The notes under the pieces were generated by a model. It ran no database searches. It was not told the DNA's origin and was given only the letters and a program-made list of their open reading frames with translations. Below, piece by piece: positions 52,185 through 62,112 of a stretch of 64,000 nucleotides of DNA. The position numbers and the translations under genes are program-made. The stretch lies in assembly GCF_030409335.1 (NCBI RefSeq), contig NZ_JAUFPN010000015.1:1-64000 (forward strand). Direction: 5' to 3'. Each line of letters opens with the position of its first letter. The first letter of the stretch is position 1. Origin of the DNA: Paeniroseomonas aquatica (GTDB lineage Bacteria; Pseudomonadota; Alphaproteobacteria; Acetobacterales; Acetobacteraceae).

Positions 52185-53045
52185 TTAATCAACAATGAAT
52201 TGGCGAATGATTGGCATTGCTTCAGCCTCCGCGTCGGCAATCACCCCGTGTCCGCAGCGTGCGAAGCGTTCAAAGCGCACCAAGTCGGACGGCAGGGCAG
52301 CTGCAATGTCAGCTTGGCTTTCAATCGGAGTCATCGGGTCGTCCTCTCCACCCAAAATAAGTATTGGGCAGCAGATGCGCGGCAAGTCAGGAACTAGGTT
52401 AAATTCCTGCCCTTCACCGTCTGGGCGTGTGAACCAACGCAGCACCTCGGGATGCTTAATCGCGCGCTGTGCCACGTGCGGGTTTGGCTTAGAGCGTGTG
52501 TAATGCGGCATCGCTAAACGGATCCAGGCGTCCATGGTAGCAGCGTCGCTTTTGCGTTCGATAAACCTTTGATAGGCCAGCGCGCCAACCTCCGGGCCGC
52601 CAAGCCTGTTGAACAGTGCAACCCGTTGCTTGCGATACGAAGTGCCGACCGCTTCCGTGCTGACGAGGATGAGCTTGGCGGGGTGCTCAGGGTGGCGGGT
52701 GGCATATGCCATAGCCACCATGCCGCCGAACGACACGCCTAAAACAATTGGTCGCTCAATTCCAAGTGCATCGCAGAAGCCACGAACATCATCGCCCCAC
52801 TGAGCGAGATTCCAGGTTTCGGAGGAAGCTGGATCACTACGGCCATTTCCACGGTGCTCTAGGAAAATAACTTGTGCGATGTCAGCCAAGGTCGAATAAG
52901 CGGGTTTGAATACGGAATGATCAAAACCAGGTCCACCATGTAGCAAAATTAAGGTTGGTTTTTGCCGCATTATGGAACCGTCTGGCACCAAGCTGGAGCC
53001 TTCGACATCGAAGAAAAGTCGAGTACCATTAACAAGTATTTTCAT
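52185..53045 (-). CDS. Alpha/beta-hydrolase, proline iminopeptidase-like
   Basis: 286 aa. LLHGGPGFDHSVF (the HGGPG oxyanion motif of prolyl iminopeptidases), nucleophile GVSFGG, acid LGGEDDP, His CGHGV. Probably an aminopeptidase or lactonase-type hydrolase. Confidence 0.88.
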   Translation of the reverse strand: MKILVNGTRLFFDVEGSSLVPDGSIMRQKPTLILLHGGPGFDHSVFKPAYSTLADIAQVIFLEHRGNGRSDPASSETWNLAQWGDDVRGFCDALGIERPIVLGVSFGGMVAMAYATRHPEHPAKLILVSTEAVGTSYRKQRVALFNRLGGPEVGALAYQRFIERKSDAATMDAWIRLAMPHYTRSKPNPHVAQRAIKHPEVLRWFTRPDGEGQEFNLVPDLPRICCPILILGGEDDPMTPIESQADIAAALPSDLVRFERFARCGHGVIADAEAEAMPIIRQFIVD

Positions 53046-53191
53046 GGACTAGGATCCTTTTATCGTTTTGAGGAATTATTTAATCTTATTAACATGCGGG
53101 TGGCCCTGAACAATCATTTGAAGAGTTTAGCACCCCCGATGCTATAAGACTTCCTGCGACGCTTTCGCACCTGGACTCAATTGAATGAACC

Positions 53192-54589
53192 CTACTGCAC
53201 AACTTGCTCATGTCGGGGCCGGGCTGCTGCATGCTGCGTTCGCACGCAATCCCCGAGCCGCGAGCGGAGGCGGTGTAAATACAGCCCAACCGTAAGGCAG
53301 GCACCACCCACCAGGCCGCACCAGATACCGGCTGCTGGATCCGGGCCAAGCCATGCCAGCACGAGGCCTAAGGGAAGCCCGAAGCCCCATCCGCCCAGGA
53401 TGGCGATCAACAACGGTCCCTTGGCATCGCGGAGGCCGCTGAGCGCTCCACCCGCCGCGGATTGCACGCTTTCGAGAACAAGTAGGCAAGCGGCGATGGG
53501 GAGCAGCGCCGCCGCGGCCTCAATATCGGCCGGATCAAGGTCGCCCAGGACCGCGCGCACGATCGCCGTGGGCGCGAGCACCAGCATGGCGGCAGCGCCG
53601 AGGCCGACAACGGTCGATAGTTGGACCGCCACCCATGCTGACCGTGCGGCATGGGCCGGGTTGCCAGAGCCGACAGCATGACCGACGCGCGCGTTCGCGG
53701 CGTCGCTGAAGCCGAAGGTGAACACCCCGCACAGGTCCACGATGCGGGTGGCAACGACATGAGCGGCGACAGCAGCGGCACCGAAAGGGACTAGGACAAA
53801 GGCTGCGGCTGGCAGGAGCCCCTCCCGCAGGACAATGCGGCAGGCGAAGGGTACCCCAAGCTGGACGATCTCCCGGCAGCAAGTGCGATCAAAGACGAAA
53901 GGGCTGCGCAAGCTCGCGCCGAGCGCGCCGGCGGGGCATAGCCGTATGGCGATGGCCAGTAGCATCAGGGCAGCATGACCCGTTGCGGCGTAGGCCAAAC
54001 CCGCGCCGAGGGCTCCAAGCGGAGGCAGAAAGAAGCCGCCAAAGACCAACCACGGTGCCAATGCGGCATGGATCGGGATGACGGCCAGCATCACGGCAGT
54101 CGTGACCCGAACCTGTCCGGTCGCCACAGCCAGGCTGCGGACCGCGACATACAGGACCCAGGCCGGCAAGCCACCGGCTGCACCTGCGAGGTAGGCCGAG
54201 GCGCTATCGGCTTCGATACCCGGCCCCATGGCGGCCACGAGGATGGACCGGCACCCAAGCAAGACGAGGACGCCAGGAACCGATACCGCCAAGCCAACCA
54301 AGAGCCCTCCTTGGCCGTATCGCCGTAGGCGCTCGAAATCACCACGGCCGCGGGCTGCCGCGGCCAGGGGCGTGACGGCGGTCACGACACCCAGGGTGGC
54401 CAGGAACACCAGGAGGTCGATGCTCAGCGCCAGGGCGACGCCGGCGAGCTCGTGGATGCCGAGCCTTGCGACGATCAGGATCTCAACCGCTGAAATGGCA
54501 AGTTGAGCAAGCATGGTGATGGTGACGGACGCGGAGATGCCGGCGAGGGTGCGCGCTTCGGCGACCCATTCCTTGCTGATCGAGGGCAT
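53192..54589 (-). CDS. MATE-family efflux transporter
   Basis: 465 aa, about twelve hydrophobic helices in two similar halves; start ISASVTITMLAQLAISAVEI and NARVGHAVGSGNP fit NorM-like MATE proteins. Exports drugs or metabolites using an ion gradient. Confidence 0.9.
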   Translation of the reverse strand: MPSISKEWVAEARTLAGISASVTITMLAQLAISAVEILIVARLGIHELAGVALALSIDLLVFLATLGVVTAVTPLAAAARGRGDFERLRRYGQGGLLVGLAVSVPGVLVLLGCRSILVAAMGPGIEADSASAYLAGAAGGLPAWVLYVAVRSLAVATGQVRVTTAVMLAVIPIHAALAPWLVFGGFFLPPLGALGAGLAYAATGHAALMLLAIAIRLCPAGALGASLRSPFVFDRTCCREIVQLGVPFACRIVLREGLLPAAAFVLVPFGAAAVAAHVVATRIVDLCGVFTFGFSDAANARVGHAVGSGNPAHAARSAWVAVQLSTVVGLGAAAMLVLAPTAIVRAVLGDLDPADIEAAAALLPIAACLLVLESVQSAAGGALSGLRDAKGPLLIAILGGWGFGLPLGLVLAWLGPDPAAGIWCGLVGGACLTVGLYLHRLRSRLGDCVRTQHAAARPRHEQVVQ

Positions 54590-54923
54590 AGCTTATCCTG
54601 CTGAACCGGCCTCGCCGCGGCGGAGGTGCGGCAGGCCTCGTGGAAGCTGGAGACGATTCTCCGGGCGAGCGTGTGCCCATCGAAGATGCGTCCGTCAGGA
54701 CCGGTTCAGAATGGAAGACGCCGAGGCGTCAGCGCAGGCTGGAGGCCGGCCCTGCGACGTGCTGTCGCAGGGCGTATACGGGGCCACGGGGGTGATGCTG
54801 GTTGTACGCGGTCATCCAGCTCCCCCATCCTGCTTTGTGTCGCGCGCAGCCTAGCACTTTTCAAAACTCGGATAGCAAGAGAAAGCAAAACCTCTTAAAT
54901 CGTCAGCACCAACCCAGCGTCTC
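54590..54923. other. Intergenic, nothing recognised
   Basis: 334 bases between two minus-strand genes. Only shadow ORFs; no strong repeat seen. Confidence 0.4.
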
Positions 54924-55661
54924 CTAAACCCGTCCGGTCGATGTCCAGCGTGCCATAGCCGGCTTGCCGTTCTCTCGAGCCTGCTGCGCGGCTCGGTCCC
55001 AATCATAGACAACAGCGCGGAGATCGACTGACCATTTGCCGCCCTGCCCGCGCGTGACCACCGCGTAGCGGGCGTGCGGCGTCCCAGTTTCAATCACGTG
55101 CGGAACCGGATTGTCGTCGGTGTATGCCGGCATGCCGATGCTACCGGGGTTCACCACGGTCACGGCACCGACCTGGACCACACGCGGCATATGGGTATGG
55201 CCGCACAGGACGAGGCGCGCAGAGCCGATGCCTGCCAGGCGTGGCCGAATGACGTCATAAGAAGCAAGGACCGATCGGCCGCTTCCGACATCATCAAGAA
55301 GGTAGTCGAGATCGCCGCCGGCGGGGCTGCCGTGGCAGGCGAACACCTCATCGCCCGCAAGCCGCAGTGTCTTGGGCAGGCTCTGGATCCATAACATATG
55401 CGTCGCCGACAAGCGCGGGCGTGCAAAGGCGACGGAGCTGCTGGCGTCATCTCCTTCAACCAAGTTGCGCTCGTGGTTGCCAGCCAGGGTCGGGCACCCT
55501 AGCGCGATCTGCGCATCGGCACTGCCGGCCGGATCGAAAGGGCCCGTGACTAGGTCGCCTAGATTGACGATTAAGTCGGGCGCCTGCGTTCGCATATCTG
55601 CCAGCACGGCTTTGAAGGCGAGCAGGTTGCCATGGGCATCAGCAAGAACGGCAATGCGCAT
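54924..55661 (-). CDS. Calcineurin-like metallophosphoesterase
   Basis: 245 aa. Metal motifs DAHGN, GDLVTGP, GNHERN, CHGSP and CGHTHMP in order, ending NPGSIGMP: the YfcE/MJ0936 type. Hydrolyses phosphodiesters; biological substrate unknown. Confidence 0.9.
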   Translation of the reverse strand: MRIAVLADAHGNLLAFKAVLADMRTQAPDLIVNLGDLVTGPFDPAGSADAQIALGCPTLAGNHERNLVEGDDASSSVAFARPRLSATHMLWIQSLPKTLRLAGDEVFACHGSPAGGDLDYLLDDVGSGRSVLASYDVIRPRLAGIGSARLVLCGHTHMPRVVQVGAVTVVNPGSIGMPAYTDDNPVPHVIETGTPHARYAVVTRGQGGKWSVDLRAVVYDWDRAAQQARENGKPAMARWTSTGRV

Positions 55662-56176
55662 CAGTCAAATCTTCGATCCGGAAACAGCACAGCCTTGTTT
55701 GGCTCAACGACAGCCTTGGTTGGCCTGGGATCAAGATTGCCAAGAAATCTCAGAGCATGACGTGCCATGTCCACCCTCCGTTGAATCAAGCAGGAAGGAC
55801 GCAGTGGCATTGACCCGTTTGGTGCCGGTCGGCCACATCCTCCCTTGCGGAAGCGCCACCTTGCCCGGGCGGGCAGGTTGGCGTTAGGCGTCCGCCCAAC
55901 TCTTGATGCCCCGTTGATTTAGAAAGCAAAGCACGACTTTGCAATGCTGCCGCATCGCAGCCTTCGGTTTGTCGTCCTTTAAGGACACCAACCGCCTAAC
56001 CGGCAAATAGCTTTCCACCAGAAACATCCTCTACCGCATTGGGCGGTTAGCGGCTGTGGAAGATCAACGCCCGAATGTCAGCTCCATCCTCCTGAACGGA
56101 CATGGGGAGGAGGCCGCCTAGCCTGACGCCCAACGGCATGGTCTGGCCGAAAGCGGATCGGCTGTTTACGAGCCCG
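55662..56176. other. Intergenic, nothing firm
   Basis: About 515 bases. An 85-codon minus-strand frame (56047-56304) overlaps the end of the next gene but has no clear support. Confidence 0.4.
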
Positions 56177-57616
56177 TCAATCGGGAAGTTGCCGATCACT
56201 CCAGTGATATCGCCGTTGGAGAAACTCATCAGTTGCTGCGGCTGGGAGATCGATAGGGAGACCCGGCAGCCAGTCTGCATCGGCTGCTGATCGGCGTTTC
56301 GCATGGGCCATAACCTGATGCCGAGAGATCAGCCGGAAAAACTCAGAAATGGCTGAGCTTAACGAGGCGTGCCATCGCATTTCCAAGCTGCGCAGATCAT
56401 CCGAGAAAAAACGCTCCAACTCGGCGAACGACCTTTGCTGCTCACCCTCGATGAGCCAGCCCACCACGCCGTAGTCCAATGCGCTCCGAGCGAGAGAAGT
56501 GAGGTTCTGCCCCTCGTCCTCCGCAAAATTCCAGCCCTGCCATCGCTCGAAGGCCGCGCGCCAAAGCGCACGTCTGCGATCGGCGCCAGCCCGCGCTCGA
56601 AACACCGACAGACAACGGGTGACGTTTGCCCGAGTATCGCTATCCGACGTGCTCAACGAGACGCTTTCGACATAGGCCTGAAGCGCGGTTCCATCGCTAC
56701 GGGCCAGAGCCCGACCGAAAGCAGCCTGCATGTGGGGATGGCGAACGGGGTAGTGATTGCACACGGCAAGCCAGCGCGGCCAGTCATCCGCGTCCTTCGC
56801 CAGAACGATCAGCAGGTTTCTGAGTGCCGTTTCCTCCTGAGGCAGCAGATCGCGCACTTCTCTGTAGGCGACGCGTTCCAGTGTTGCGAACTGGGCGTAT
56901 CGATTCCCGCTGGCTAACGCGAGACGAAGGGCATCCACGAGCGGCAGTGGCGCTATAAGGAGATGGCTATGCAACCACCCCTCGCTTCTATTTGCCAGAC
57001 GGATCAGGCGTGGCCAGTCGAGAAGAGAGAGCGCCAAGGTTGCTTGTCGCGCACCCGGATCGGGGTTTGGCAACTGCTCGAAGGCTCGGGCCCGCTTACT
57101 CAACTCCGCCCAGTCCCGCGCCCGTTCGGCCTCCTGCATGGCATGCAGATGTTCGCGCTCCCAGACCGGCGCATCATCGGGAACTCGTGCTACCGGTGCT
57201 CGATGGCGCAGCACGATCTCGATCGCCGCGATCGTGAGGCGACATCCTCGAAGACGAGCCTGCACCGCTTCCCAGAAGCCCCCATCCACGTTCCAGGCCG
57301 ACACAGACGCCAACGCCGCCTCGATCCGCAAGCTGGATGGATCCTGGTGTGGGTCCCAATCGGCGAGCGCCTTCACAGTCCAACCAAGACGTCTCGCCAG
57401 ACGGAGAGCCTCTTCAGCCGCAAAACCCGACGAGGCGGCCAGGGCGCGTGGAACGTCTCCAAGGTCCGCGCGCGTTGCCGACGTCAGGCGCTCGACCATG
57501 GTGTCGGCGTTCGACGCCTCCGGCTCCGCAATCACGCTCTCAATGCCGGGGGGAGCGACGACCTCTCCATCCCAAATATCGAGGAGCCGCCGAAGCGCCA
57601 ATGCGGCTTCCCTCAC
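56177..57616 (-). CDS. Unknown 479-aa partner of the PLD-like protein
   Basis: Soluble, almost wholly helical with repeated W, L and R (RLIRLANRSEGWLHSHLLIA, RRALWRAAFERWQGWNF), like a helical-repeat scaffold. ATG overlaps the stop of the upstream 545-aa gene by 4 bases, so the two are obligately co-translated. No known domain. Probably acts in a complex with its partner. Confidence 0.75.
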   Translation of the reverse strand: MREAALALRRLLDIWDGEVVAPPGIESVIAEPEASNADTMVERLTSATRADLGDVPRALAASSGFAAEEALRLARRLGWTVKALADWDPHQDPSSLRIEAALASVSAWNVDGGFWEAVQARLRGCRLTIAAIEIVLRHRAPVARVPDDAPVWEREHLHAMQEAERARDWAELSKRARAFEQLPNPDPGARQATLALSLLDWPRLIRLANRSEGWLHSHLLIAPLPLVDALRLALASGNRYAQFATLERVAYREVRDLLPQEETALRNLLIVLAKDADDWPRWLAVCNHYPVRHPHMQAAFGRALARSDGTALQAYVESVSLSTSDSDTRANVTRCLSVFRARAGADRRRALWRAAFERWQGWNFAEDEGQNLTSLARSALDYGVVGWLIEGEQQRSFAELERFFSDDLRSLEMRWHASLSSAISEFFRLISRHQVMAHAKRRSAADADWLPGLPIDLPAAATDEFLQRRYHWSDRQLPD

Positions 57617-59250
57617 CAGGACCTCCAGATGACGTGCTGCGGCTCGTCCAAGGTCGCCCAGAGATCCTCGAACGCCCCGGCCACCATGGCTGGGTTCGAC
57701 ACCCGCTGCAGGATGTGATGGGCTTGGCCGAGGCTGTTAACCGAGGTTCCAAGCGACCATGCCCGCGGGCCATCGCGCATGTTCGGAAAGATCAAGAAGC
57801 GGTCGTGAAAGTGCCATCCCTTCGGCCCCCGGCGGGTTCGGTACTCGAGGCGCAAACCCTCACGATTTCCGGCATCGTGTTCGAGAACGGCTCTTTGCCG
57901 ATCCGGAAAAGACGGCCTCGGTGCCGCTGGTTCTTCCGGGGTTGAGCAGTCCCGCCAAGTCTTGCAAGGAGGATCGCCACCGTCCGTCAGAGCGCGCAGC
58001 AGTGCGCCACTGTGGCAGCAGAAGAAGAGTGTCCGGAGAAGGTCTTCTGCAGAGAGATATGGGTCCCATAGATCCACTCCGGTCTCGCCGTGCCTGTCGA
58101 TGAGGAAGCGGACATCAGCCAGAGCCTGAATCTGCTGTGCCGACGAGTTCGCCTGGGGGCGGTATTGAACGAAGTCGCGAGTCTCATCGAGCCGGCGCCT
58201 CTCCTCGAGGTCCTGCCGGCGACTGAGCCAGAAATTCGCATCCTGGCGGGCCTCCGTGCCAACTAAACTGGTCCTCGTCTTTGTGAGCTCTATCCGCTCG
58301 GCAACGGGCTGACCTCTCAAGTCGGGCGCGTTGAACAGACGCGGTTCATGCTGTATCACATGCATGTCTAGGCTGATTCGCTTGATCGTCGATGTCGATG
58401 GCGTTGCCCCGACCAGAATGCCCGCCTCGGCGTCCCAAATTTCCATTTCCAGAGGTTGGCGGTGATTGTCGACTGGCAGACGAGCGCCATGCATGAAGCG
58501 TTCACTGACTGCCGCCCCGGTTAGGAGCTCGTCCCATCGGGTGCGGGCGGCGGTCGCCAAAGTACGCGGCGTGGAATCATTGCGCCATGTCACTGCGACA
58601 TCAGAATGCTCCGCGCCGGGGGGTGCGGTGACGCTCGGCACCAGGACCGTGACAGGAAGCTGGATCAGAACATCGCCGAGAAGATCCGCGAGGCCGGCAA
58701 ACGCGATCGGCACGCCGGCTGAAACGGCATCGGAAAGTACCTGCAGCCGTCGCCGGTCAGCGAAGAAGGGCGCGAAAGGCGTCTTGTCCTGGTCCGTGAG
58801 CCGGAACACGTGCGATCCCGCCCAAAAATTGTTCTTCAGAACATTGTTGATCGGAACTCGAACCGTTCCGTCAGGTGGGACGAACATGGCGGGATCGGGG
58901 CGCAAGGTGCCCGTCCCGAGCGTGTGCCCGCTCAAGGTCCACTCTCCCGAGGCAGCGAGCGTTGACAGGGCTTGATCGAGGGCTGCAACTGGCCGGAGCG
59001 TGCGCATTACGCCAAACGACCAATCTCTGAAGCCGTCAATCCGCCCGATCCGTTCGGTTAGGCGCTCCGTCCGTTCGGTATCGCCAATGTTGGGGTGACC
59101 CTCCGCGAGCACCGCGACGGACAGGACGTTGATCGTAACACCTCCGCGCGGCGTACCAATCACTTCGATCAGCTCAATATGATCGAAGGCGCCGATACGA
59201 CCTGGGGCGAGAAGGAAGGCCAACTCTTCACGTAGCTTTTCGAACGTCAT
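57613..59250 (-). CDS. 545-aa protein with PLD-like C-terminus (VPA1262-like)
   Basis: N-terminal 200 residues are alpha/beta and resemble, by memory, the 'VPA1262 family N-terminal' proteins. C-terminal region has GWHFHDRFLIFP and, 13 residues later, AWSLGTSVNSLG: the H.R and G.S.N pattern of the phospholipase-D-like nuclease fold in which the usual HKD Lys is changed. A block FFCCHSGALLRAL is also striking. Such proteins occur in predicted defence cassettes. First gene of a two-gene operon. Confidence 0.65.
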   Translation of the reverse strand: MTFEKLREELAFLLAPGRIGAFDHIELIEVIGTPRGGVTINVLSVAVLAEGHPNIGDTERTERLTERIGRIDGFRDWSFGVMRTLRPVAALDQALSTLAASGEWTLSGHTLGTGTLRPDPAMFVPPDGTVRVPINNVLKNNFWAGSHVFRLTDQDKTPFAPFFADRRRLQVLSDAVSAGVPIAFAGLADLLGDVLIQLPVTVLVPSVTAPPGAEHSDVAVTWRNDSTPRTLATAARTRWDELLTGAAVSERFMHGARLPVDNHRQPLEMEIWDAEAGILVGATPSTSTIKRISLDMHVIQHEPRLFNAPDLRGQPVAERIELTKTRTSLVGTEARQDANFWLSRRQDLEERRRLDETRDFVQYRPQANSSAQQIQALADVRFLIDRHGETGVDLWDPYLSAEDLLRTLFFCCHSGALLRALTDGGDPPCKTWRDCSTPEEPAAPRPSFPDRQRAVLEHDAGNREGLRLEYRTRRGPKGWHFHDRFLIFPNMRDGPRAWSLGTSVNSLGQAHHILQRVSNPAMVAGAFEDLWATLDEPQHVIWRSW

Positions 59251-59651
59251 GATCGCTCCCGGTCTACCTTCTCAATGGTCGCAAACGTAAGGCACCTTGA
59301 AACCCATGCGGCCTAAGCCGGTGTCGGGTTCGCAGATGCTGGCGAAGTACAGCGGATGGCAGGCAGGGATGGACGCTTGATGTCAGAGCCTTGGCAGCAT
59401 TCCATCCGACCGTCAGCGATCTCAGCCGGCGAAGGGGAAGGCATATCTGCTTTCAAGGAGGCGATGACGGCGTCCATACGGCCGTGATGGGCGCGAAGCC
59501 GTCGATTCTGTGAGCCTCGGCATATGGCCGCTTCCCTTCCAGAAGCAAATCTTGGCGGCCCGCGTACTAAGGTCCGAAAAGATCAACAGCGGTCGTGGCC
59601 GATTTCATTCTGAAATTAGATCTAAGTTCCCCTTTGGTTTGGAGACACTAG
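59251..59651. other. Intergenic, nothing recognised
   Basis: 401 bases between divergent genes; should contain promoters for both. No motif found. Confidence 0.4.
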
Positions 59652-60266
59652 GTGTCCAAGGCTTTCCCACCCGGTTCGGACGCGCCGCTCGCCGCTGGCG
59701 GTGAAATAAGCCAGCTGGTTCAGTTGCGCGGCTTTCGCACGTTTGCTGCAACTGTTCGGCACATTCAGGGCCTCCCCTACGGCCGTACGAGTAAGATGGA
59801 TTATCGCCTCGTGTTGACCGAGGGCCGGGGCACCTGCAGCAGCAAGCACGCTTTGCTGGCCGCCCTGGCGCAGGAGAACGAGCTGGCAGTTAAGTTGACA
59901 CTAGGCGTCTACGAGATGACGGAGACAAACACCCCCGGAGTGGGGAAAGTTCTAGCCAGCAGCGGCCTATCCAGTATCCCGGAAGCGCACTGCTTTCTGC
60001 GCACAGCCTTTAGCGTCATCGACGTGACCATGCCGGGAGAAGCGCTAAGCGCGGCGGAGCGCGTTTTCCTGCATGAGGAGGTGATCGGCCCCGCCGATGT
60101 AGGCGCGTACAAGACGTCCGTACATCGTCGTGTACTGGCCAATTGGCTCTACGCTACAGGCCGCTCCTCCTTTGGGCTGGACGCGGCCTGGGCGGTGCGC
60201 GAAGCCTGCATCGCCGCGCTCAGTGGAGAAGCGCCAAAACCCTCGTCGACGCTTCAGGCCTCTTGA
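59652..60266 (+). CDS. Transglutaminase-like protein
   Basis: 204 aa from GTG 59652. Cys-His-Asp order GRGTCSSKHALLAALA, PEAHCFL and VIDVTMPG fits a transglutaminase/papain-like fold. No other domain. Substrate unknown; no partner gene evident. Confidence 0.65.
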   Translation: MSKAFPPGSDAPLAAGGEISQLVQLRGFRTFAATVRHIQGLPYGRTSKMDYRLVLTEGRGTCSSKHALLAALAQENELAVKLTLGVYEMTETNTPGVGKVLASSGLSSIPEAHCFLRTAFSVIDVTMPGEALSAAERVFLHEEVIGPADVGAYKTSVHRRVLANWLYATGRSSFGLDAAWAVREACIAALSGEAPKPSSTLQAS

Positions 60267-60333
60267 GCTGAAGGCGGGGCCAGGGCGGTCCGTCCGAGAG
60301 TCCGCTCCGGATCGACCCCGACGACTCGTACCC

Positions 60334-60364
60334 GGCTACCAAGCGTCAGGCGCATACCACTAGG
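60334..60364. repeat. Dispersed GGTACC-type repeat, copy R5 (partial)
   Basis: GGCTACCAAGCGTCAGG then CGCATACCACTAGG: the left half of the palindrome with several changes. Confidence 0.5.
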
Positions 60365-60482
60365 TCCGGAATCCGCCAGTCTAGGACATTCAGCAATCAT
60401 CCCGAAGCGCGCTATGGTCGCTCTCGACCCTGAGCGGACCACCACTCGTCAGACGACGCCGGCCGACGCGCCCACCTGCTCC

Positions 60483-61037
60483 CTAGAGCAGCCCTTTCAG
60501 CCGCAGCAGACCAAGTGTGGCCACCGTCGTGGCGTCCCTGATTTCACCCTCACAGATCATTCGCTCGACTTCCGAAGCAGCGAAGGCGCGTGCCACAAGA
60601 TCCTGCTCTTCCGCTTCCGGGCTTGCCGCGCCGCGGCTCAGGCCGCTAGCTAGGAAGATGTGGTAACCCTGCGTCGAGTAGCCGTAGCCCTGGAACAGAT
60701 GTCCTGCATACGACATGTGCTCCGCCCTCAAGCCGGTCTCCTCCTGTAGCTCGCCGCGTGCCACCTCCAAAGGGTCCATCTCTGGCGCCGCTTCCCAGGA
60801 GCCTTGCGGAAATTCCCAGTGACGAGCACGCACGGGGTATCGGAACTGCTGAACGAGATGTAGGCGACCGTCATCCTCCGCTGGAACGACCACGACGAAA
60901 TCAGGCTTCTCGACCACGCCGTAGATACCCTCTGAGCCGTCGCGCCTGCGGATAACGTCCTCGCGGACCCGCATCCATCGATTCTCATAAGCTACACGGC
61001 TTCCAATAGTCTCAATGTCGGCACTGTCGTCCGCCAT
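60483..61037 (-). CDS. Nudix hydrolase, ADP-ribose pyrophosphatase-like
   Basis: 184 aa. WEFPQGSWE and a Nudix box reading LEVARGELQEETGL; Gly replaces the usual Arg of REL in this box, while the catalytic EE is kept. Likely cleaves ADP-ribose or a similar nucleoside diphosphate. Confidence 0.88.
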   Translation of the reverse strand: MADDSADIETIGSRVAYENRWMRVREDVIRRRDGSEGIYGVVEKPDFVVVVPAEDDGRLHLVQQFRYPVRARHWEFPQGSWEAAPEMDPLEVARGELQEETGLRAEHMSYAGHLFQGYGYSTQGYHIFLASGLSRGAASPEAEEQDLVARAFAASEVERMICEGEIRDATTVATLGLLRLKGLL

Positions 61038-61196
61038 GATGTCCGCCTCTCTTTGCTAACCGCTACCCAATTAGTAACGCGTCTTCACCAAGCGTTCTCG
61101 CCATCAAGGAAGATCTGTGGTCCGTGCCATTGTGGTTCTGAAGAAGCCGCTGAGGGACAGATTTAGCCTCAGCTGGTGGATGATCTTGCGAACAGA

Positions 61197-62048
61197 TCAG
61201 CCCTCTGCTGGTGCGGCGAGCGAGAGTGACCAGCCGTCCCCGCAATACCAAGTCTCGCTGTCATGTCGGTCGTTTAGATGGAAGGACCGCACGTGCTGCC
61301 AGCCTCCACCAGCAAAGGCAGTTACGAGAGCTTCGTCGGCTGTTGCTATCGGTGCATCGCAGGGAATGAAGCTCGCGCGGCTGACGAAGCGCGCGGGCCA
61401 ATCGATGCCGCCAGCAGCAGGCTTGGTGATGAGCAGCATGCCACCGAACCCCTGCTCCGGCTGCAGTGGAAAGAGTAGCCGCCCGCCGGGCCGCAGGGCA
61501 TCGAGCCAGGTCCAACTCGGCGCGCCCAGGCCAGCATTGACGTAGACCGCGTCGGCTGCAGGCAAGCCCTCGCCGATACCGGAGCGGGTATGGACGCTGA
61601 CACCCTCAATGCCGGATAGATTAGCCTTTGCACGAGCTGCCAAGTCGGGGTCGACTTCGTAAGCATGCACGATCCCGCCCGGAGCGACCAGATGTGCCAG
61701 AAGAGCGGTGTAGTAACCCGCACCGGCACCGACATGAAGCACGGTCTCACCTGGACGAAGGCCGAGCGCGTCAAGGCAGCGGGCGTGCAGGCTTGGTTGG
61801 CCATTGTTCACGCCGCGCGAGGGTTCGAGGGCGATAAGGACGTCGGCATAGAGGAAGGCCGGGTCGTCGTCAGGGGCCTGGACATAGGTTGGACCTGGAC
61901 CGGCATAAACGAACCACGGAGCCGGTCCGACGAAGGTTTCGCGCGGGACAGAAGCGAATGCCGCCTCAACGCGGGGATCGCGGGCTTCACCATGCTGGCT
62001 GACGAAGCGTGCGTAGAAAATCCGGAGCTTGGCGGCTCGTTCGTTCAT
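61197..62048 (-). CDS. SAM-dependent methyltransferase, PCMT-like
   Basis: 283 aa from ATG 62048. RVEAAFASVPRETFVGP and motif I VLHVGAGAGYYTALLAHL are those of protein-L-isoaspartate O-methyltransferases, then EVDPDLAARA and GGRLLFPL. The target may be a damaged protein or another substrate. Confidence 0.85.
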   Translation of the reverse strand: MNERAAKLRIFYARFVSQHGEARDPRVEAAFASVPRETFVGPAPWFVYAGPGPTYVQAPDDDPAFLYADVLIALEPSRGVNNGQPSLHARCLDALGLRPGETVLHVGAGAGYYTALLAHLVAPGGIVHAYEVDPDLAARAKANLSGIEGVSVHTRSGIGEGLPAADAVYVNAGLGAPSWTWLDALRPGGRLLFPLQPEQGFGGMLLITKPAAGGIDWPARFVSRASFIPCDAPIATADEALVTAFAGGGWQHVRSFHLNDRHDSETWYCGDGWSLSLAAPAEG

Positions 62049-62112
62049 CGAGTGTGTCCTGCTTGCTGTAGGCAATCCTGCTAATGCTTTGCCGGCTGAG
62101 CAAACTTTCGGA

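Noticed and set aside
56047-56304. 85-codon minus-strand frame overlapping the end of the 479-aa gene
   Set aside because: Overlap of 128 bases, no RBS and no family; could be real but unsupported.
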